A DNA stretch of 64,000 nucleotides from Microglena sp. YARC (GCA_022414725.1 CM039462.1:102108159-102172158); one strand, 5' to 3'; shown: positions 45,462-57,000, counted from the stretch's first letter. Program-made: numbers and translations. Notes: generated from the letters alone by a model not told the origin.

Positions 45462-45655
45462 TCGTTTGACGAATGGCTCAGTGGCAGAGCTCCTAGAACA
45501 ACAAAGGTGCCCGGTTTTAATCCCTACAGGAGCGCTTTAGTGTTCGCAGTCGCTGTCAACTGCCATGGTAGCTTTGCCCAGGTAAAATAGCAGCCCGTTC
45601 CCTACCGCCGTAAGACGGGGCTACCTTAATACCACGCCGCACCAGGCGTTATCAT
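45462..45655 (+). mobile_element. tRNA-derived SINE, 194 bp, with a perfect 18-bp target duplication
   Basis: Flanked by GACTCTAATGGAGCACCC at 45,444-45,461 and 45,656-45,673. The head has ATGGCTCAGTGGCAGAGC (A-box) and CGGTTTTAATCCC (B-box), so it came from a tRNA transcribed by Pol III. The body holds GTCGCTGTCAACTGCCATGG and a 3' end with CCACGCCGCACCAGGCGTTA. No poly-A or simple tail is seen; the shared GGCGTTATCA end may be the LINE-recognised 3' terminus. Confidence 0.9.
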
Positions 45656-45709
45656 GACTCTAATGGAGCACCCCCAAAACACCCCCCAAAACACCAAGGT
45701 AACTAATAT

Positions 45710-46130
45710 ATTGACATGTCACACAAAACCCTTCTGTACAGTACAGTGCAGTACAGCAGGGCAGTACGGCTAGACATCCCAGCAGTTAAATTTACATTCA
45801 CATGACACACAAAACCCTACAGTACAGTTCAGTGAGGCAGTACGGCGGGACATCCCAGCAGTGAAATTGACATTCACATGTCACACTAAACCCTACAGTA
45901 CAGTTCAGTGGGGCAGTACAGCGGGATATTTCAGCCGTGAAGTTGACATTGACATGTCACACAAACCCTACAGTACAGTGCAGTGGGGCAGTACGGCTGG
46001 ACATCCCGGCAGTGAAATTGGCCAGGGTTTACAGTACAGTAGGGTAGTATTGCGGGACATCTCAGCAGTGAAGTCGACATTGACATGTGATACATAACCC
46101 TACAGTACAGTACAGCAGGGCAGTACAGCA
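45710..46130 (+). repeat. About 75-80-bp minisatellite, 5 copies
   Basis: Blocks CATGTCACAC(A)AAACCCT, ACAGTACAGT(G)CAGTG and GGGACATC(C)CAGCAGTGAA recur in order. Confidence 0.9.
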
Positions 46131-46617
46131 TCACTATGATAATACAAGTGTTCTAAACACCAATATTGGTTGCCGATCCACTACCTTCCCTTGCTCACGC
46201 ACCAACCAACCGCAAACATACATGTCGGTGGGTGGGTGTCCATGCAGGTGGGTATCTTGCAATTGTGGGGAGGCTATCTGTTCTCCAAACAGTGGGAGAA
46301 GCTGTTTCTGAAAGCACACCATGTCCGCGCGCGAAAGAGAACTTTGAACTCTCTCCTTTGAATAGGAGGAGGCAGTAGTCTGAACTTGACCAGATTGTGG
46401 GGACAACTTCTTAACCACGTCCCCAAGGAATTATGAGAGTCTGAGGCTTATAGCTGGGGTCTCAAAATATCTACATGTGTTTTAATTGCCAATTGTGGCT
46501 ACCAACATGGCCTCAAGAATTCCGAAGAAGAAAATAAACTGACAGAGGCAGCGCTGAGCATTACATACACACGCTCTGAATGTTGATGCAGGTGGTTCAC
46601 CCCTGCCGCCCCTGACA
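46131..46617. other. No recognisable exon; expected to hold or precede the last PHF5A exon
   Basis: Unique DNA downstream (minus sense) of PHF5A exon 5. I searched by eye for a minus-strand KYGFKKR-stop segment here and down to about 44.2 kb and did not find it. Confidence 0.4.
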
Positions 46618-46790
46618 CACACACACGAACACGCACCACACACACACACCACCACACACACACAAACCCAGACACACACACAAAACACGAACACACACAC
46701 ACACACATACCACTACACACGCACACCACTAGACACACACACGAACACACCGACACACACAAACACACACACCGACACACACACATGGAC
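46618..46790 (+). repeat. (CA)n-rich microsatellite abutting a PHF5A donor
   Basis: ACACACAC with CGA and ACC interruptions ends within a few bases of the exon 5 donor (46,793-46,794) on the minus strand. Confidence 0.9.
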
Positions 46791-46794
46791 TCAC

Positions 46795-46860
46795 TTTCCG
46801 CTCGTAGAATAAGTCTGTCTTCGCAGATCCCAAGTTAACAATCTTCGGACAGCCATCTCT
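46795..46860 (-). CDS. PHF5A: PHF5A exon 5 (22 codons)
   Basis: CCATGCAG (acceptor) precedes [20 protein letters not shown] plus RK, then GTGAGT (donor). Phase 0 at both ends. The donor shows that the last seven residues lie in a further exon. Confidence 0.93.
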
Positions 46861-48608
46861 CTGCATGGTTAAACACACAGAGTTAGTGTTCGCTTAATAT
46901 ATAAATATAATATATATAATATATATACATACAAAGTATTGGTAACCTATAAATTGGTGGTTGGCCCCAGTGAAAGCAAACGGGCTGGCCCCCTCAACCT
47001 CATGCCTCGCAATAAGGCGTACGATTGATTTATTAAGTTGGTGTTTCCTTCACAGTTGCACACACAGAGTTGGTGCTAGATTCACATAATGATTTTTTGT
47101 TAAATAGGACCCGATAAATGGAGTAAGAGTCCCCTTCATAATTTCAATTTATATCGAACATGCGATACCATTTTTTTTCTTGCCCCATATATACGATATT
47201 TTAATTCGTGTTTCCTTCACAGTTGCACACACAGAGTTTGTGCAAGATTCACACACTGAATTGTTGTTAAATAGGATTAAAAACATGGAGTTCGGAATCT
47301 CGCTTTACTGTTGCCCGCACAGAGTTGGTGCTAGATTCACACACTGAATTGTTGTTACAGTCCTAAATAGGATCAACACATGGAGTTGGAATCCACTTCC
47401 CATTGCACACACAGAGTTGGTACTAAATTCACATACTGACCTGTTCTCGCGGTCTTGTCACAGTCATAAATAAGGTCCAATTCATTGAGTTGGTGTTCGC
47501 TTCAAAATTGCAAGCACATGGTTGGTGCTAGATCCACACACTGAATTGTTGTAAAAAAATTAGTGATAACGCTTGGTGGGGCGTGGTGTTAAGGGAGCCC
47601 GTCGTACTAGGGTGGGGAGCGGTCTCCTACCTCAACTGGAAAAGCTACCATCGCGCTTGACAACGACCTGCAACGCTAAGAGCGACTGAGGGGGGAGTAG
47701 AACCCCCGACTCTTCATCCTCAAGCAATCTGGTCTACCGCTAGACCATTGTATATCACTGAAAGGGCTGAATTGTTGTTACTATTGTAAATAGGATCAAA
47801 ACATGGAGTCAGATTCTTGCTTCACAATGGCACACACAGAGTTGGTGCCAGATTCACACACTGAATTGTTTTAACAGTCAGGCACGGCTTTAAGTTAGGT
47901 CCAATACGTTGAGTTGGGGTTCGCTTCAAAATTGCAAGCACATGGTTGGTGCTAGATTCACACACTGACTTGTTCTCACGGTCGGGCACGGTGATACAAA
48001 ATATCCAAATCATTGAGTTGGCAGTAGCTTCACAATTGCAAGCACAAAGTCGGTGCTAGATCCACACACTGAATTGCAGACACAGCCATAAATAAGTAGG
48101 GATCGGCAAAGCATATGATACTGACCAAAGGCAAGCATGATATCATATGATATCATACAAATTGAAACATATGATATTGTATGTAAAGGGTAACTTAACC
48201 CTAGTCAGACTGCTGGCATCATATGATATTATATGATATCATGTGATGACATGATATCATATGATATCATGTTGCTGTTCCCTATCAATAAGACCGAGAC
48301 ATTGAGTTGGGAAGGACATAGGTCCAACACGTCCTAGGCGCGACACAAGCGAGGCGCAAAATTGGCGTACAGTGTTGGCTATCGGAGTGACAGGTGGCAC
48401 CGGAATCGAGTACAGCGCACCGAAGCCAGGGTTTACGACAGGGCCAGGGGCCAGTTAGGACCAGGGGTTCTTGTTGTTGGTTGGTCAGTCGGTTGCTCAA
48501 ACGGGGTGACTATGGGGGCTCCCGCCCTCCAGAAGGGGGGGCTCCGCCCAAAAATGGCTAAATGGGTTCATCCCTGGAGGTGCAGAATGGTATAGCCTGT
48601 CACCTACG

Positions 48609-48650
<42 letters not shown>

Positions 48651-50164
48651 CCACCTTGGTATTGACTGTCAACTCCCTCCCTCCCTCATCACCCAATCCC
48701 CCCCCCACACACACAACTCTCCCCTTCTGCACACACACACTTCCCCCATACCCCAAGTATCCCGCACCCCACCCCACCCCAAGTTACCCCCCACCCCACC
48801 CCAAGTAGACCCCAATCACCCCACGCCCACATCCTAAAGGTTATGATAACGCCTGGTGGGGCGTGGTGTTAAGGGAGCCCGTCGTACGCGGGTGGGGAGC
48901 GGTCTGCTACCTCAACTGGACAAGCTACCATCGCGGTTGACGACGACCTGCAACGCCAAGAGCGACCGAAGGGGGAGTCGAACCCCCGACTCTTCATTCT
49001 TTAGCGATCTGGTCTACCACAAGACCATTGTAAATTGCTAAAGAGGCTAACACACATCCTAGACCCCTGCTCACTCACGTCTTTCTCAAGCTGCGTGCAC
49101 TCCTTGCAGTAGTATGCATCCGAGACTCCCACTCCTCCGCAGATAACACATCTGCCTTCGTAACTTCCATAGTTGCACTGCGACCATAGTAGTATGTATG
49201 TATGTATGTATGCATGCATGTACGTAAGTGTGCATGTTTGTGGGTGCTTGCATGCATTTGTGTGTTCATGTCTGTGTATGTGTGTTAGCATGTGCGTTCT
49301 ATATGTATGCGTCTGTGTGCATGCATGTCCTATGCACATAAATTGGCAAGCACAAGCATTTGCATATGCATGTGTGAGTTACACCTGTGCATGCTTTGGT
49401 AGTTGGCCCCAGTGCAAGCAAATGGGCTGGCCCCATCAACCTCATGCCTCGTAATAAGACGTACTATTCATTTATTTATGTTAAACACAGTGTTGGTGGA
49501 TGGCCCCAGTGCAAGCAAACGGGCTGACCCCCTCAACCTCACGCCTGGTAATAAGAGAGAACTAAATAAATCTAGGAAATTCCCAGGAAGTAAAGAGTTA
49601 TGTGCGGAGCGAGTGCAGATGATTGAGAACAATACCATTAGCCTCTGGGGACCACAGGACTGCTAACTAAGGGGCTACGACCGACCCAACCACAATGAGG
49701 CCCAAAATGAACCGAACCCATTCAGTATGAGGAATGCAACTTAGGGGGTAACCACCAAGCCAACCAGAATGAGGGCCATAGTGAACTCAACCAATCATAC
49801 CTCGTCACAGACTCGCACTAGAGTGGCTGGCCGCACGAGGGAGTCACAGATAGGGCATTTTCCATCGCACTTCTCGCACAACCGACCGATGGCTGCAAAT
49901 GGGGGGAAGGAAGCAAGCTTGTTAGATCCTGCATAGTCCGTATGAAGCCAAGCCAATATTTCCGCACTCTTCCCCCGCCCATCTTCACCAGAACTGACGC
50001 ACTTACCAATTCCCGGCTGCTTCAGGCACAAGATCAAATCGGGATGATGCTTCGCCTACAATCGTGAGCGAGGAACGCGTTAGCACGGATAATTTATAAA
50101 CATGCATTACGGATACCGGTGAGATTGCAGCAAGGTAACAGGAGGGAGGAGTTCGGCGCACCAT
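46795..50164 (-). CDS. PHF5A: PHF5A / Rds3, SF3b subunit of U2 snRNP (multi-exon gene, both ends unresolved)
   Basis: Four minus-strand exons join in phase (50,055-50,007; 49,892-49,801; 49,177-49,079; 46,860-46,795), covering residues 2 to about 103 of a protein that is 110 aa in its family. PHF5A is a small zinc-knot protein of the SF3b complex that helps recognise the intron branch site in the nucleus. Markers are [48 protein letters not shown] and [14 protein letters not shown]. All twelve cysteines expected for its three zinc sites are present. Human RPCTLV reads RPATLV here, at a cysteine I do not believe binds zinc. The initiator Met must lie in a separate upstream exon: ATG at 50,164 followed by GTGCGC is the nearest ATG/GT candidate. 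The final KYGFKKR exon was not found. Two SINE copies lie in the long intron before exon 5. The hnRNP U-like gene starts 635 bp away, divergently. Confidence 0.9.
46963..47036 (+). repeat. Short dispersed repeat (about 75 bp), copy 1
   Basis: TTGGCCCCAGTGAAAGCAAA, GGGCTGGCCCCCTCAACCTC and ATGCCTCGCAATAAGGCGTA, then TGATTTATT. It recurs at 49,400-49,480 and 49,496-49,556, with a weak copy near 41,625. Origin unknown, possibly a retroposon 3' end. Confidence 0.75.
47040..48100. repeat. About 80-bp degenerate array in the PHF5A intron
   Basis: GCACACACAGAGTTGGTGCT, AGATTCACACACTGAATTGT and TAAATAGGATCAAAACATGG blocks recur about 10 times, interrupted by a SINE. The same ACACAGAGTTAGTGTTCGCT block sits next to the exon 5 acceptor at about 46,871-46,890, so the array grew from the acceptor-proximal intron but does not include exon bases. 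Confidence 0.8.
47566..47757 (-). mobile_element. tRNA-derived SINE in the PHF5A intron
   Basis: Minus-strand copy with GTTCTACTCCCCCC at the B-box (one base off consensus) and the 3' end CACGCCCCACCAAGCGTTAT. CTGAATTGTTGT lies on both sides, but it is also the host array unit, so it may or may not be the target duplication. Confidence 0.85.
48110..48285. repeat. ATGATATCAT palindrome cluster
   Basis: Many overlapping ATGATATCAT and CATATGATAT motifs over about 170 bp, each self-complementary, capable of cruciform structure. Confidence 0.85.
48495..48560 (-). repeat. GC hairpin dispersed repeat, copy 1
   Basis: GGGGGCTCCCGCCCTCCAGA with GGGGGGGCTCCGCCC. It is related in inverted orientation to 51,938-52,040 and 59,322-59,400 (AGCCCCC(T)CTT...AGGGGG...GTGAGCCCCCAG, then ACCCCGTTGTCCG). 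Confidence 0.55.
48610..48835 (+). repeat. Poly-C tract (about 36 C) and C/A-rich minisatellite
   Basis: C-run at about 48,609-48,646, then CACACAC and CCCCACCCCAAGTA-type units to 48,835. Confidence 0.9.
48843..49037 (-). mobile_element. tRNA-derived SINE beside the PHF5A exon 4 donor
   Basis: On the minus strand the head reads ATGGTCTTGTGGTAGACCAG (A-box region) and GGGGGTTCGACTCCCCC (perfect B-box with stem). The 3' end is CACGCCCCACCAGGCGTTAT. About 85% identical by eye to the copy at 47,566. Its head lies about 40 bp from the exon 4 donor. Confidence 0.9.
49079..49177 (-). CDS. PHF5A: PHF5A exon 4 (33 codons)
   Basis: GGTCGCAG (acceptor) precedes [20 protein letters not shown] and [13 protein letters not shown], then GTGAGT. 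Phase 0 at both ends. It holds five of the zinc-site cysteines. Confidence 0.95.
49190..49395 (+). repeat. TATG/TGCA low-complexity tract next to the exon 4 acceptor
   Basis: TATGTATGTATGTATGCATG and TGCATGTGTG-type sequence immediately upstream (minus sense) of exon 4. Confidence 0.8.
49400..49556 (+). repeat. Short dispersed repeat, copies 2 and 3 in tandem
   Basis: GTTGGCCCCAGTGCAAGCAA at 49,401 and TGGCCCCAGTGCAAGCAAAC at 49,501, each followed by CTCAACCTCA(T/C)GCCT, the same unit as 46,963-47,036. Confidence 0.75.
49801..49892 (-). CDS. PHF5A: PHF5A exon 3 (92 nt)
   Basis: CATTTGCAG (acceptor) then CCATCGGTCGG, which completes the split Ala codon, through [18 protein letters not shown] to VRVCDE and GTATGA (donor). 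It enters in phase 1 and leaves in phase 0. Confidence 0.95.
50007..50055 (-). CDS. PHF5A: PHF5A exon 2 (49 nt)
   Basis: GATTGTAG (acceptor) then [16 protein letters not shown] plus the first base of an Ala codon, then GTAAGT (donor). The TAG acceptor directly before the Ala2 codon means the start codon is in another exon. Confidence 0.93.
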
Positions 50165-50798
50165 AGCTACTAGGTTGGATTCAAGGGAAGGGTATTATGA
50201 TTCAACTGCGGGCTGTCACAGTTAGAGCCAAACGATTTCAACAGAGAAATGCTAGAGGCGGTAAGAGCATGCAATGGTGGATACGTTTTCTTGAAGCCGA
50301 GAGTGCTTTCCAAAACACAACACTTCGGAACAAATGGGGACGACCACATAGCGCCAGCTGGGGCCGTGACAGTTGGGGCAGTGACTCGTTCCCACCCCAG
50401 GGGGCTCGGACCCGTCCGGATCCCGTTTTCCAAGTTGGCTCCAGGTTGGCTCCAGGTTGGCTCAGGCTGCTTGCCCCCGTACACTTTTCCAATCGAGGTA
50501 ATTTCAAGCGTGACTGCACGAAACAAGATACGAACAAGAAAATTGATCTGCAGTCTTTTCAGGATTCCCACATCAGCGCCAGCTCGACAAACTCTAATCC
50601 ATATAATATCCCTCTCTTTCAATCGCTCGAGATCTATGCCTGGGCTGTTTTGCAGCCCGGGGCTTGTACCACTGCTACAATTAGAAACCCCATCTATTTC
50701 CTCTGCGCCCTCCGATTCCTCAAATCCCTCAGGATAATGTCTCCCTCTTAACTCCCTACCCGGCTCATCCGCATCCCGCATAGCGTAGCGCATCTCCC
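50165..50798. promoter_or_regulatory. Divergent intergenic region between PHF5A and the hnRNP U-like gene
   Basis: About 635 bp separate the nearest PHF5A ATG candidate from the hnRNP U-like ATG, so this region should hold both promoters. I see no TATA box close to either start. A 207-codon minus-strand frame and a 184-codon plus-strand frame overlap here, but neither shows a domain. GGTTGGCTCCA is repeated three times near 50,435-50,462. Confidence 0.45.
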
Positions 50799-51095
50799 AT
50801 GGCCGGCCAACCTGTCACCCTGGAGCCCTTAGACGCAAATCTGGAGCTAGATTTCAGTGAGGACAGATGCTCTTGTCAGCGAATGCCCGGCCCTCCGGCT
50901 GTGGGCTACTTATTTTCGGGGGCCCGGGCCAATACTGGCTTGGCATCAGGAAAATGCTACTTCTCTGTCAAGCTAGGCCAACCCATGCCAGTCAATGTCC
51001 CTTCCACGCCTCCGGGGGAACCTGGCCTGAGGACAGGGTTCCAGGCAAGAGTTGGCATTTCCAGGGGTGACACACCTGTCAATTTGCTGGGAGAG
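50799..51095 (+). CDS. hnRNP U-like exon 1 (99 codons, start of SPRY)
   Basis: CTCCCATGGCC gives MAGQPVTLEPLDANLELDFS, then the SPRY core through GISRGDTPVNLLGE and GTAAGG (donor). Phase 0 exit. Confidence 0.88.
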
Positions 51096-54000
51096 GTAAG
51101 GCAGGTGTAGGTGTGAGCGTGTTCCAGCCCAGGGGGTCACCAATTAGGCTCAAGGGACTTGCCCAACCTCAAATAATCAAAATACTTATGGACTTTCAGA
51201 AGGGGCTGTATTTACAAGCAGGTGTGGGTTGTGTGCATGTGGGTGTGCATGTGCTTGTGGCTGCCATTTGTAACAGCCTGCCTGTAGGCCTCCCCCAAGC
51301 TAACATGAGCCACCCAGTGACCATAATTATTGCGTTGCGAGCTTCTGAGCGATTGCGACTCATTGCGACTGCCCAAAAAGTTTTTTCTTCTTCTTCACAG
51401 ATTATGTCGGTCCGGGCTTGAATGTGTCAAAAGCCAGAAATCAATTTTTGGGTTGTTTAAGGGTTTTAAGGGTTCTGAAGACCTTTTCCCAGGTCCCAGA
51501 ATCCTTTCAATTAATTGTAGATGGATCAAAAGTTCGGCTGAGCCATTTCGACCGAGGTACAATCAAGGTCAACCTCGATTTTTCAGCAAGCAGCTATATT
51601 TGACTTTTGGTGTGAAAAGGGCCAAATTGGCTCATGTTAGCTTGGGGGAGGCCTGTAGGAGCCATGCAAAGCCTAGTAGATAAGTCATGAGTATCAAGTA
51701 TCTAACACTCATTAACATTTGCTAGAATTCCATGTTATTAGATCCCCTGTGAGTATTGAAAATGCAACAACTTTAAGGAGAGAGCGGATGCTCAGAGGTT
51801 AAGCTTTAAATATAAAAGCCCCCTGTCCTGTGAGTAACTGTATTACACGGATGTAACAATTTCAATTTCAATTAAAAGCCCCCTGTTCTCCCTTGATCCA
51901 GCAACCCGCATGAGTCCAGTAGTCCACCAGTTGTTTTTTGCGGAGCCCCCTCTTCAAGGGGGCGTGAGCCCCCAGTGTTACCCCGTTGTCCGTCCAACCA
52001 GCCGAAAAAACTGAAGCCTGTCACGTCAGCCAACGGTCTTGTAACCAACTCGCTTCCGTTGCCATCTGTCGCTCCATGGCGAACACTCTCTGCCAATTTT
52101 TATCGTCGCATGCGAGGCTGCATAGAACTTGTTTCCGCTTTATATAGTGATCACTGCTGTTGACCCCAATGTGGCCCCAATTGCCGCTATACAGAACCCA
52201 AATATATGGCTCTAAAAGGCCCATAATGGCCCTACAAGCTGTACACTCTGTCCCTGGAGGAGGCCTGAAACCATCAAACTCGAAAAGCTGTACACTCTGT
52301 CCCTGGAGGAGGCCTGAAACCATCCAACTCGAAAAAAACCACTTTAAGGTTTGAAAATATTCCCTGGAGTCCACGTAAACTTTTCACAATATGTACTCTC
52401 CAATTGTGTGATCAAAAGTATATTATATACTACACTAACATTCTATAATCTCCCAGTCTAATAATATAATTATTTACTACACTTCATAGTATATGCTCCC
52501 CCAGTCATGCGATATAAAATATACTATACATACTACACTTAACATTATAAATTCTCTCAGTCATGTGATATAATTATAGTAGTTATGTTATCGGATACTC
52601 CTGACTAAATATCATTATATACTAATATACCCCCCCCCCCCCCCCCCCTAACAACCATCGCAACCCAACCCAACCCAACCCAACCCAACCCAACCCAACC
52701 CAACCCAACCCAACCCAACCCAACCCAACCCAACCCAACCCAACCCAACCCAACCCAACCCAACCAACCCAACCCAACCCAACCCAACCCAACCTAACCT
52801 AACCTAACCAAACCAAACCAACCCTCCACCCCGTCAATCAACACCATCCCAAGTCTTCCCCCCCCATTCCCCCACCCCCTCTACTCTGAGCATTCCCCCT
52901 GACCCCTCCCACATATCTCTTGTGCAGTGTCAAAACTCGTGGGCGTTCAGCAGCAGTGGTAGAAGGCTAAGCTCAGATGGGCCTGCCGCCTACGCAGCAG
53001 AGGGATTTGGACCCGGAGACTGTATCACTGTGTTCGTGGACCTGTCCCAGGTGAAGGGGTGTTAGTGGTGAAGGGAGTCTCGGTGGTGAAGGGGGTGGTA
53101 GTGGGCACATTTGGGGGGGGGGGTGATGGGTGAAGTTGGTGGTAATGGGCACATTGGGGTGGAATTGGTGGTGCAGGGGTGGTAGTGGGCACATTTGGGG
53201 TGGAATTGGTGGTGAAGGGGGTGCTGGTGGGCACATTTTGTGGGGAAATGGTGGTGAAGGGGGTGTTGGTGGGCACATTTGGGGGGGAATCGGTGGTGAA
53301 GGGGTGGTAGTGGGCCCATTTGGGGTGGAATTGGTGGTGAAGGGGGTGGTAATGGGTCCATTTGGGGTGGAATTGGTGGTGAAGGGGGTGGTAGTGGGCA
53401 CATTTGGGGTGGAATTGGTGGTGAAGAGGATGTTGGTGGGCACATTTGGTGGGGAAATGGTAGTGAAGGGGGTGGTAGTGGGTACATTTGGGAGGGGGGG
53501 GGGAATTGGTGGTGAATTCTACCCCTTCAAACGCGTTCGATGTCAACTTAATACCCCTTAAAACGTGTTATATGCCAATGTTCTACCCCGTAAAACGTAT
53601 TCCGTCCTGTCTCCCTATTTAAGCCATGTACCCCCCCTGGGTCACTCCCTTTGCCAAAAACAGCTATATACATGGCTTGGCTTGGCTTGGCTTGGCTTGG
53701 CTTGGCTTGGCTTGGCTCGGCTTGGCTTGGCTTGGCTTGGCTTGGCTTGGCTTGGCTTAGCTTAGCTTAGCTTAGCTTAGCTTAGCTGGCACACACATGC
53801 AGCCCACTCCACCCCCACCAGTATAGATCACCACACACCCCATACACACACATGCAGCCCACCCCACCCATCTAGACCCCCCCCCCACACACACACAAAC
53901 AGTGTACCCTCACCCGTAACCCTTGATCTTGTGATTCAAATACCAGGAGCCTGGTAGCATCTCCTTCGCTTGCAACGGCTATCTATTTGGCTTGGCTTGG

Positions 54001-57000
54001 CTTGGCTTGGCTTGGCTTGACGTAGCTTAGCTGCCACACACTTATGCAGCCCACCCCACCTCACCTGTCTAGATCCCCACCCATCCCATACACACAGTCA
54101 CACACACAGTGTACCCTCACCCGTAACCATTGATCTTGTGGTCCCAATATCAGGAGCCCGGTATCATCTCCTTCGCCCGCAACGGCTATCTGCTTGGCTT
54201 GGCTTGGCTTGGCTTGCACACACATGCAGCCCACCCCACTCCACCCGTCTAGATCTTCACCTACTCCATACACACACAGCGTACTCTCACACGTAACCCT
54301 TAATCTTGTGGTCCAAATATCAGGAGCCCGGTATCATTTCCTATGCTTGCAACGGCTATCTACTTGGCTTGGCTTGGCTTGACTTAGCTTAGCTTAGCTG
54401 CCACACACTTATGCAGCCCACCCCGCCCCACCTGTCTAGATCCCCACCCACCCCATACACACACACACACAGTGTACCCTCACCCTTAACCCTTGATCCT
54501 GTTGTCCCAATATCAGGAGCCCGGTATCATCTCCTTCGCCCGCAACGGCTATCTGCTTGGCTTTGGCGTGGCTTGACTTAGCTTAGCTGCCACACACTTA
54601 TGCAGCCCACCCCGCCCCACCTGTCTAGATCCCCACCCACCCCATACACACACACACACACAGTGTACCCTCACACCTTAACCCTTGATCCTGTTTGTCC
54701 CAATATCAGGAGCCCGGTATCATCTCCTTCGCCCGCAACGGCTATCTGCTTGGCTTTGGCGTGGCTTGACTTAGCTTAGCTGCCACACACTTATGCACCC
54801 CACCCCACCCCCACCCACCCCATACACACGCGCACAGTGTACCCTCACCCGTAAACCTTGATCTTGTTGTCCCAATATCAGGAGCCCGGAATCATCTCCT
54901 TTGCCCGCAACGGCTATCTGCTTGGCTTGGCTTTCAGCGTACCTTACCCCCAGACAAAACACGAGGCCTACTATCCCCATATCCTGGTGAAGAACATCTC
55001 TATCGAGTGCGACTTCCAGGGAATACTTCCATCAAATCGACCCTTGTCCCTGAGTGAAGATTTCAATGGCTATGAACCCTGGATGGTAAGGTAGCCCCAC
55101 ACCACACCACACCACACCGCACCACACCACACCACACCACTCCACACCACTCCACATCACACCACACCACTCCACAACACAAAACAACTAGGGGGCGGCA
55201 AATAGATCTATATTGCCCCAACATATAGATATATGTAGATCTATATATAGCAAAATATATCTATATCTGGTATATCGGTACCTCAAGGAGGCCTCTGAAA
55301 AATCTGGGATTTATTTTACATGTAGTCTGCATCATATTAAGGTTCCTTGTGCCTTCAAAAATAATACAGGATTTATTTTGAGTTCAGTAATCACTTGTGA
55401 AGTTCGCTGCCAGCGCAGTCACATACTAAACGGTCACGATATAGCCTCCAAACCAACCCAGGCCTAGTCCCCCCTATCCCCATCATCAGTTCATCACCAT
55501 CAGCAGTTCAGCATACATCAGGTCCTAGATAAGTCTTTAAACTGTCTAATTTGTGCAGCGATTAGGCAGCTCCCCTGGCTGGCTATTCAGCCAAAACTAA
55601 TGCCAGCTAGTGCACAGGGAGCTGCCTAGAAGCTGCTACTAGTTGCCGAACAGTTAATTATCATCATCAATTCATCATCATGCCGCGATTGCTTTGCTAG
55701 GGTAGAAGACTAGTAGGATTACATGGACACATTGTGCAGCCCACCAGATGCGACCCCAAGCTTGGGCCCAGGCTGCCGAGCTTGTAGTTGGCGAGTGTTC
55801 TTAGAAGAGCTGTCCAGGGCCAGTTCCACAATGCAGCCGGCTCGATTGTTGAGCCCCCCTTGCATGCCTTCATGTGCGCGTTCGTCGAGTTGCTAATGTT
55901 GTTGGGACAGACGCCAATGTCATACGCGCAACAAAACAACAGGCAAGGTCCACCTTCTTCAATCCGCTAATCGAAGTTTGCTCTCCAGTTAGAAGCTGGT
56001 GGGGCTTTCTCAAGAATGGCCAAGACGGATGCAGGCGACTTCCGATCGCTCTTATAACTTTGTAAGCCGGCTTCATTCAGAATAATAATTGCCGTTTGTA
56101 TTTGGAACAATGTGAAGAAAGCGAATAGTAGGTTCGAGGAACAGTTGACAGGTCAAACTGCCCATATAGATCTATATAGATATATCGGGACCGGGGGGGG
56201 CCTCGGACAAGGGATACCGATATATATATCGGCTTCGCGAATATATATATATATATATATAGGTCTATATAGACCGATAGATCTATATAGATCTATTGGT
56301 CTTTGCCTCTCCCTAAAAACAACACAACACAACACAGCACAACACTCCACAACAAAACACTCCACAACACAACACAACACAACACAACACAACACAACAC
56401 AACACAACACAACACAACACAACACAACACTCCACTCCACCCCACCCCACACTGCACCACCCCACACCACTCCACAGCACTCCACACCACCCCACTCCAC
56501 ACCACTCCACACCACTCCACACCACTCCACAACACTCCACTCCTCTCCTCTCCAATCCACACCAATCCACCCTTCTCAAATCCACCCCACTCCACACCTC
56601 TCCACACCACTCCACTCAACACCACCCAAACCCACCCCTCTCCACTCCACACCAAACCACACCACAACACTCCACTCCCTCCTCTTCCTCTCAGAGAGCT
56701 AACAGAGCACCCAACAAAGCAGTTTTTCCGGTACGCGCAGTCAATGCCCACTCGCCCCCCCATACCACCCCACTCTGCCCCATACCACCCTGCCCCACTC
56801 CACACCACTCCACTCCACTCCACTCCATCCACCCTCTCCTTTTCCTCTCAGAGAGCTAACAGAGCACTTACCAAGACAGTGGTGCCGGTACGCATAGTCA
56901 GGGCCCACTCACCCCCCCATACAACCCCACCCTACCCCATACCTCCCTGCCCCATACCACCTTGCCCAACTCCCCTCCACTCTTCCCCACCCCACCCCAC

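Noticed and set aside
45462..45540. Independent tRNA gene at the A/B-box region
   Set aside because: The head lacks a paired acceptor stem, and the sequence continues into the conserved body of a SINE with target duplications.
44200..46617. Last PHF5A exon (KYGFKKR-stop)
   Set aside because: No minus-strand segment with this reading and an acceptor was found by eye; it may be too short to spot or lie outside the window.
50170..50793. 207-codon minus-strand ORF between PHF5A and the hnRNP U-like gene
   Set aside because: It overlaps an equally long plus-strand frame, has no domain, and lies where both promoters should be. It could still be a 5' exon, but I have no support.
51405..51600. Exon after TTCTTCACAG at 51,405 as SPRY exon 2
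   Set aside because: The reading (DYVGPGLNV...) does not match SPRY, and the exon at 52,928 fits in sequence and phase.
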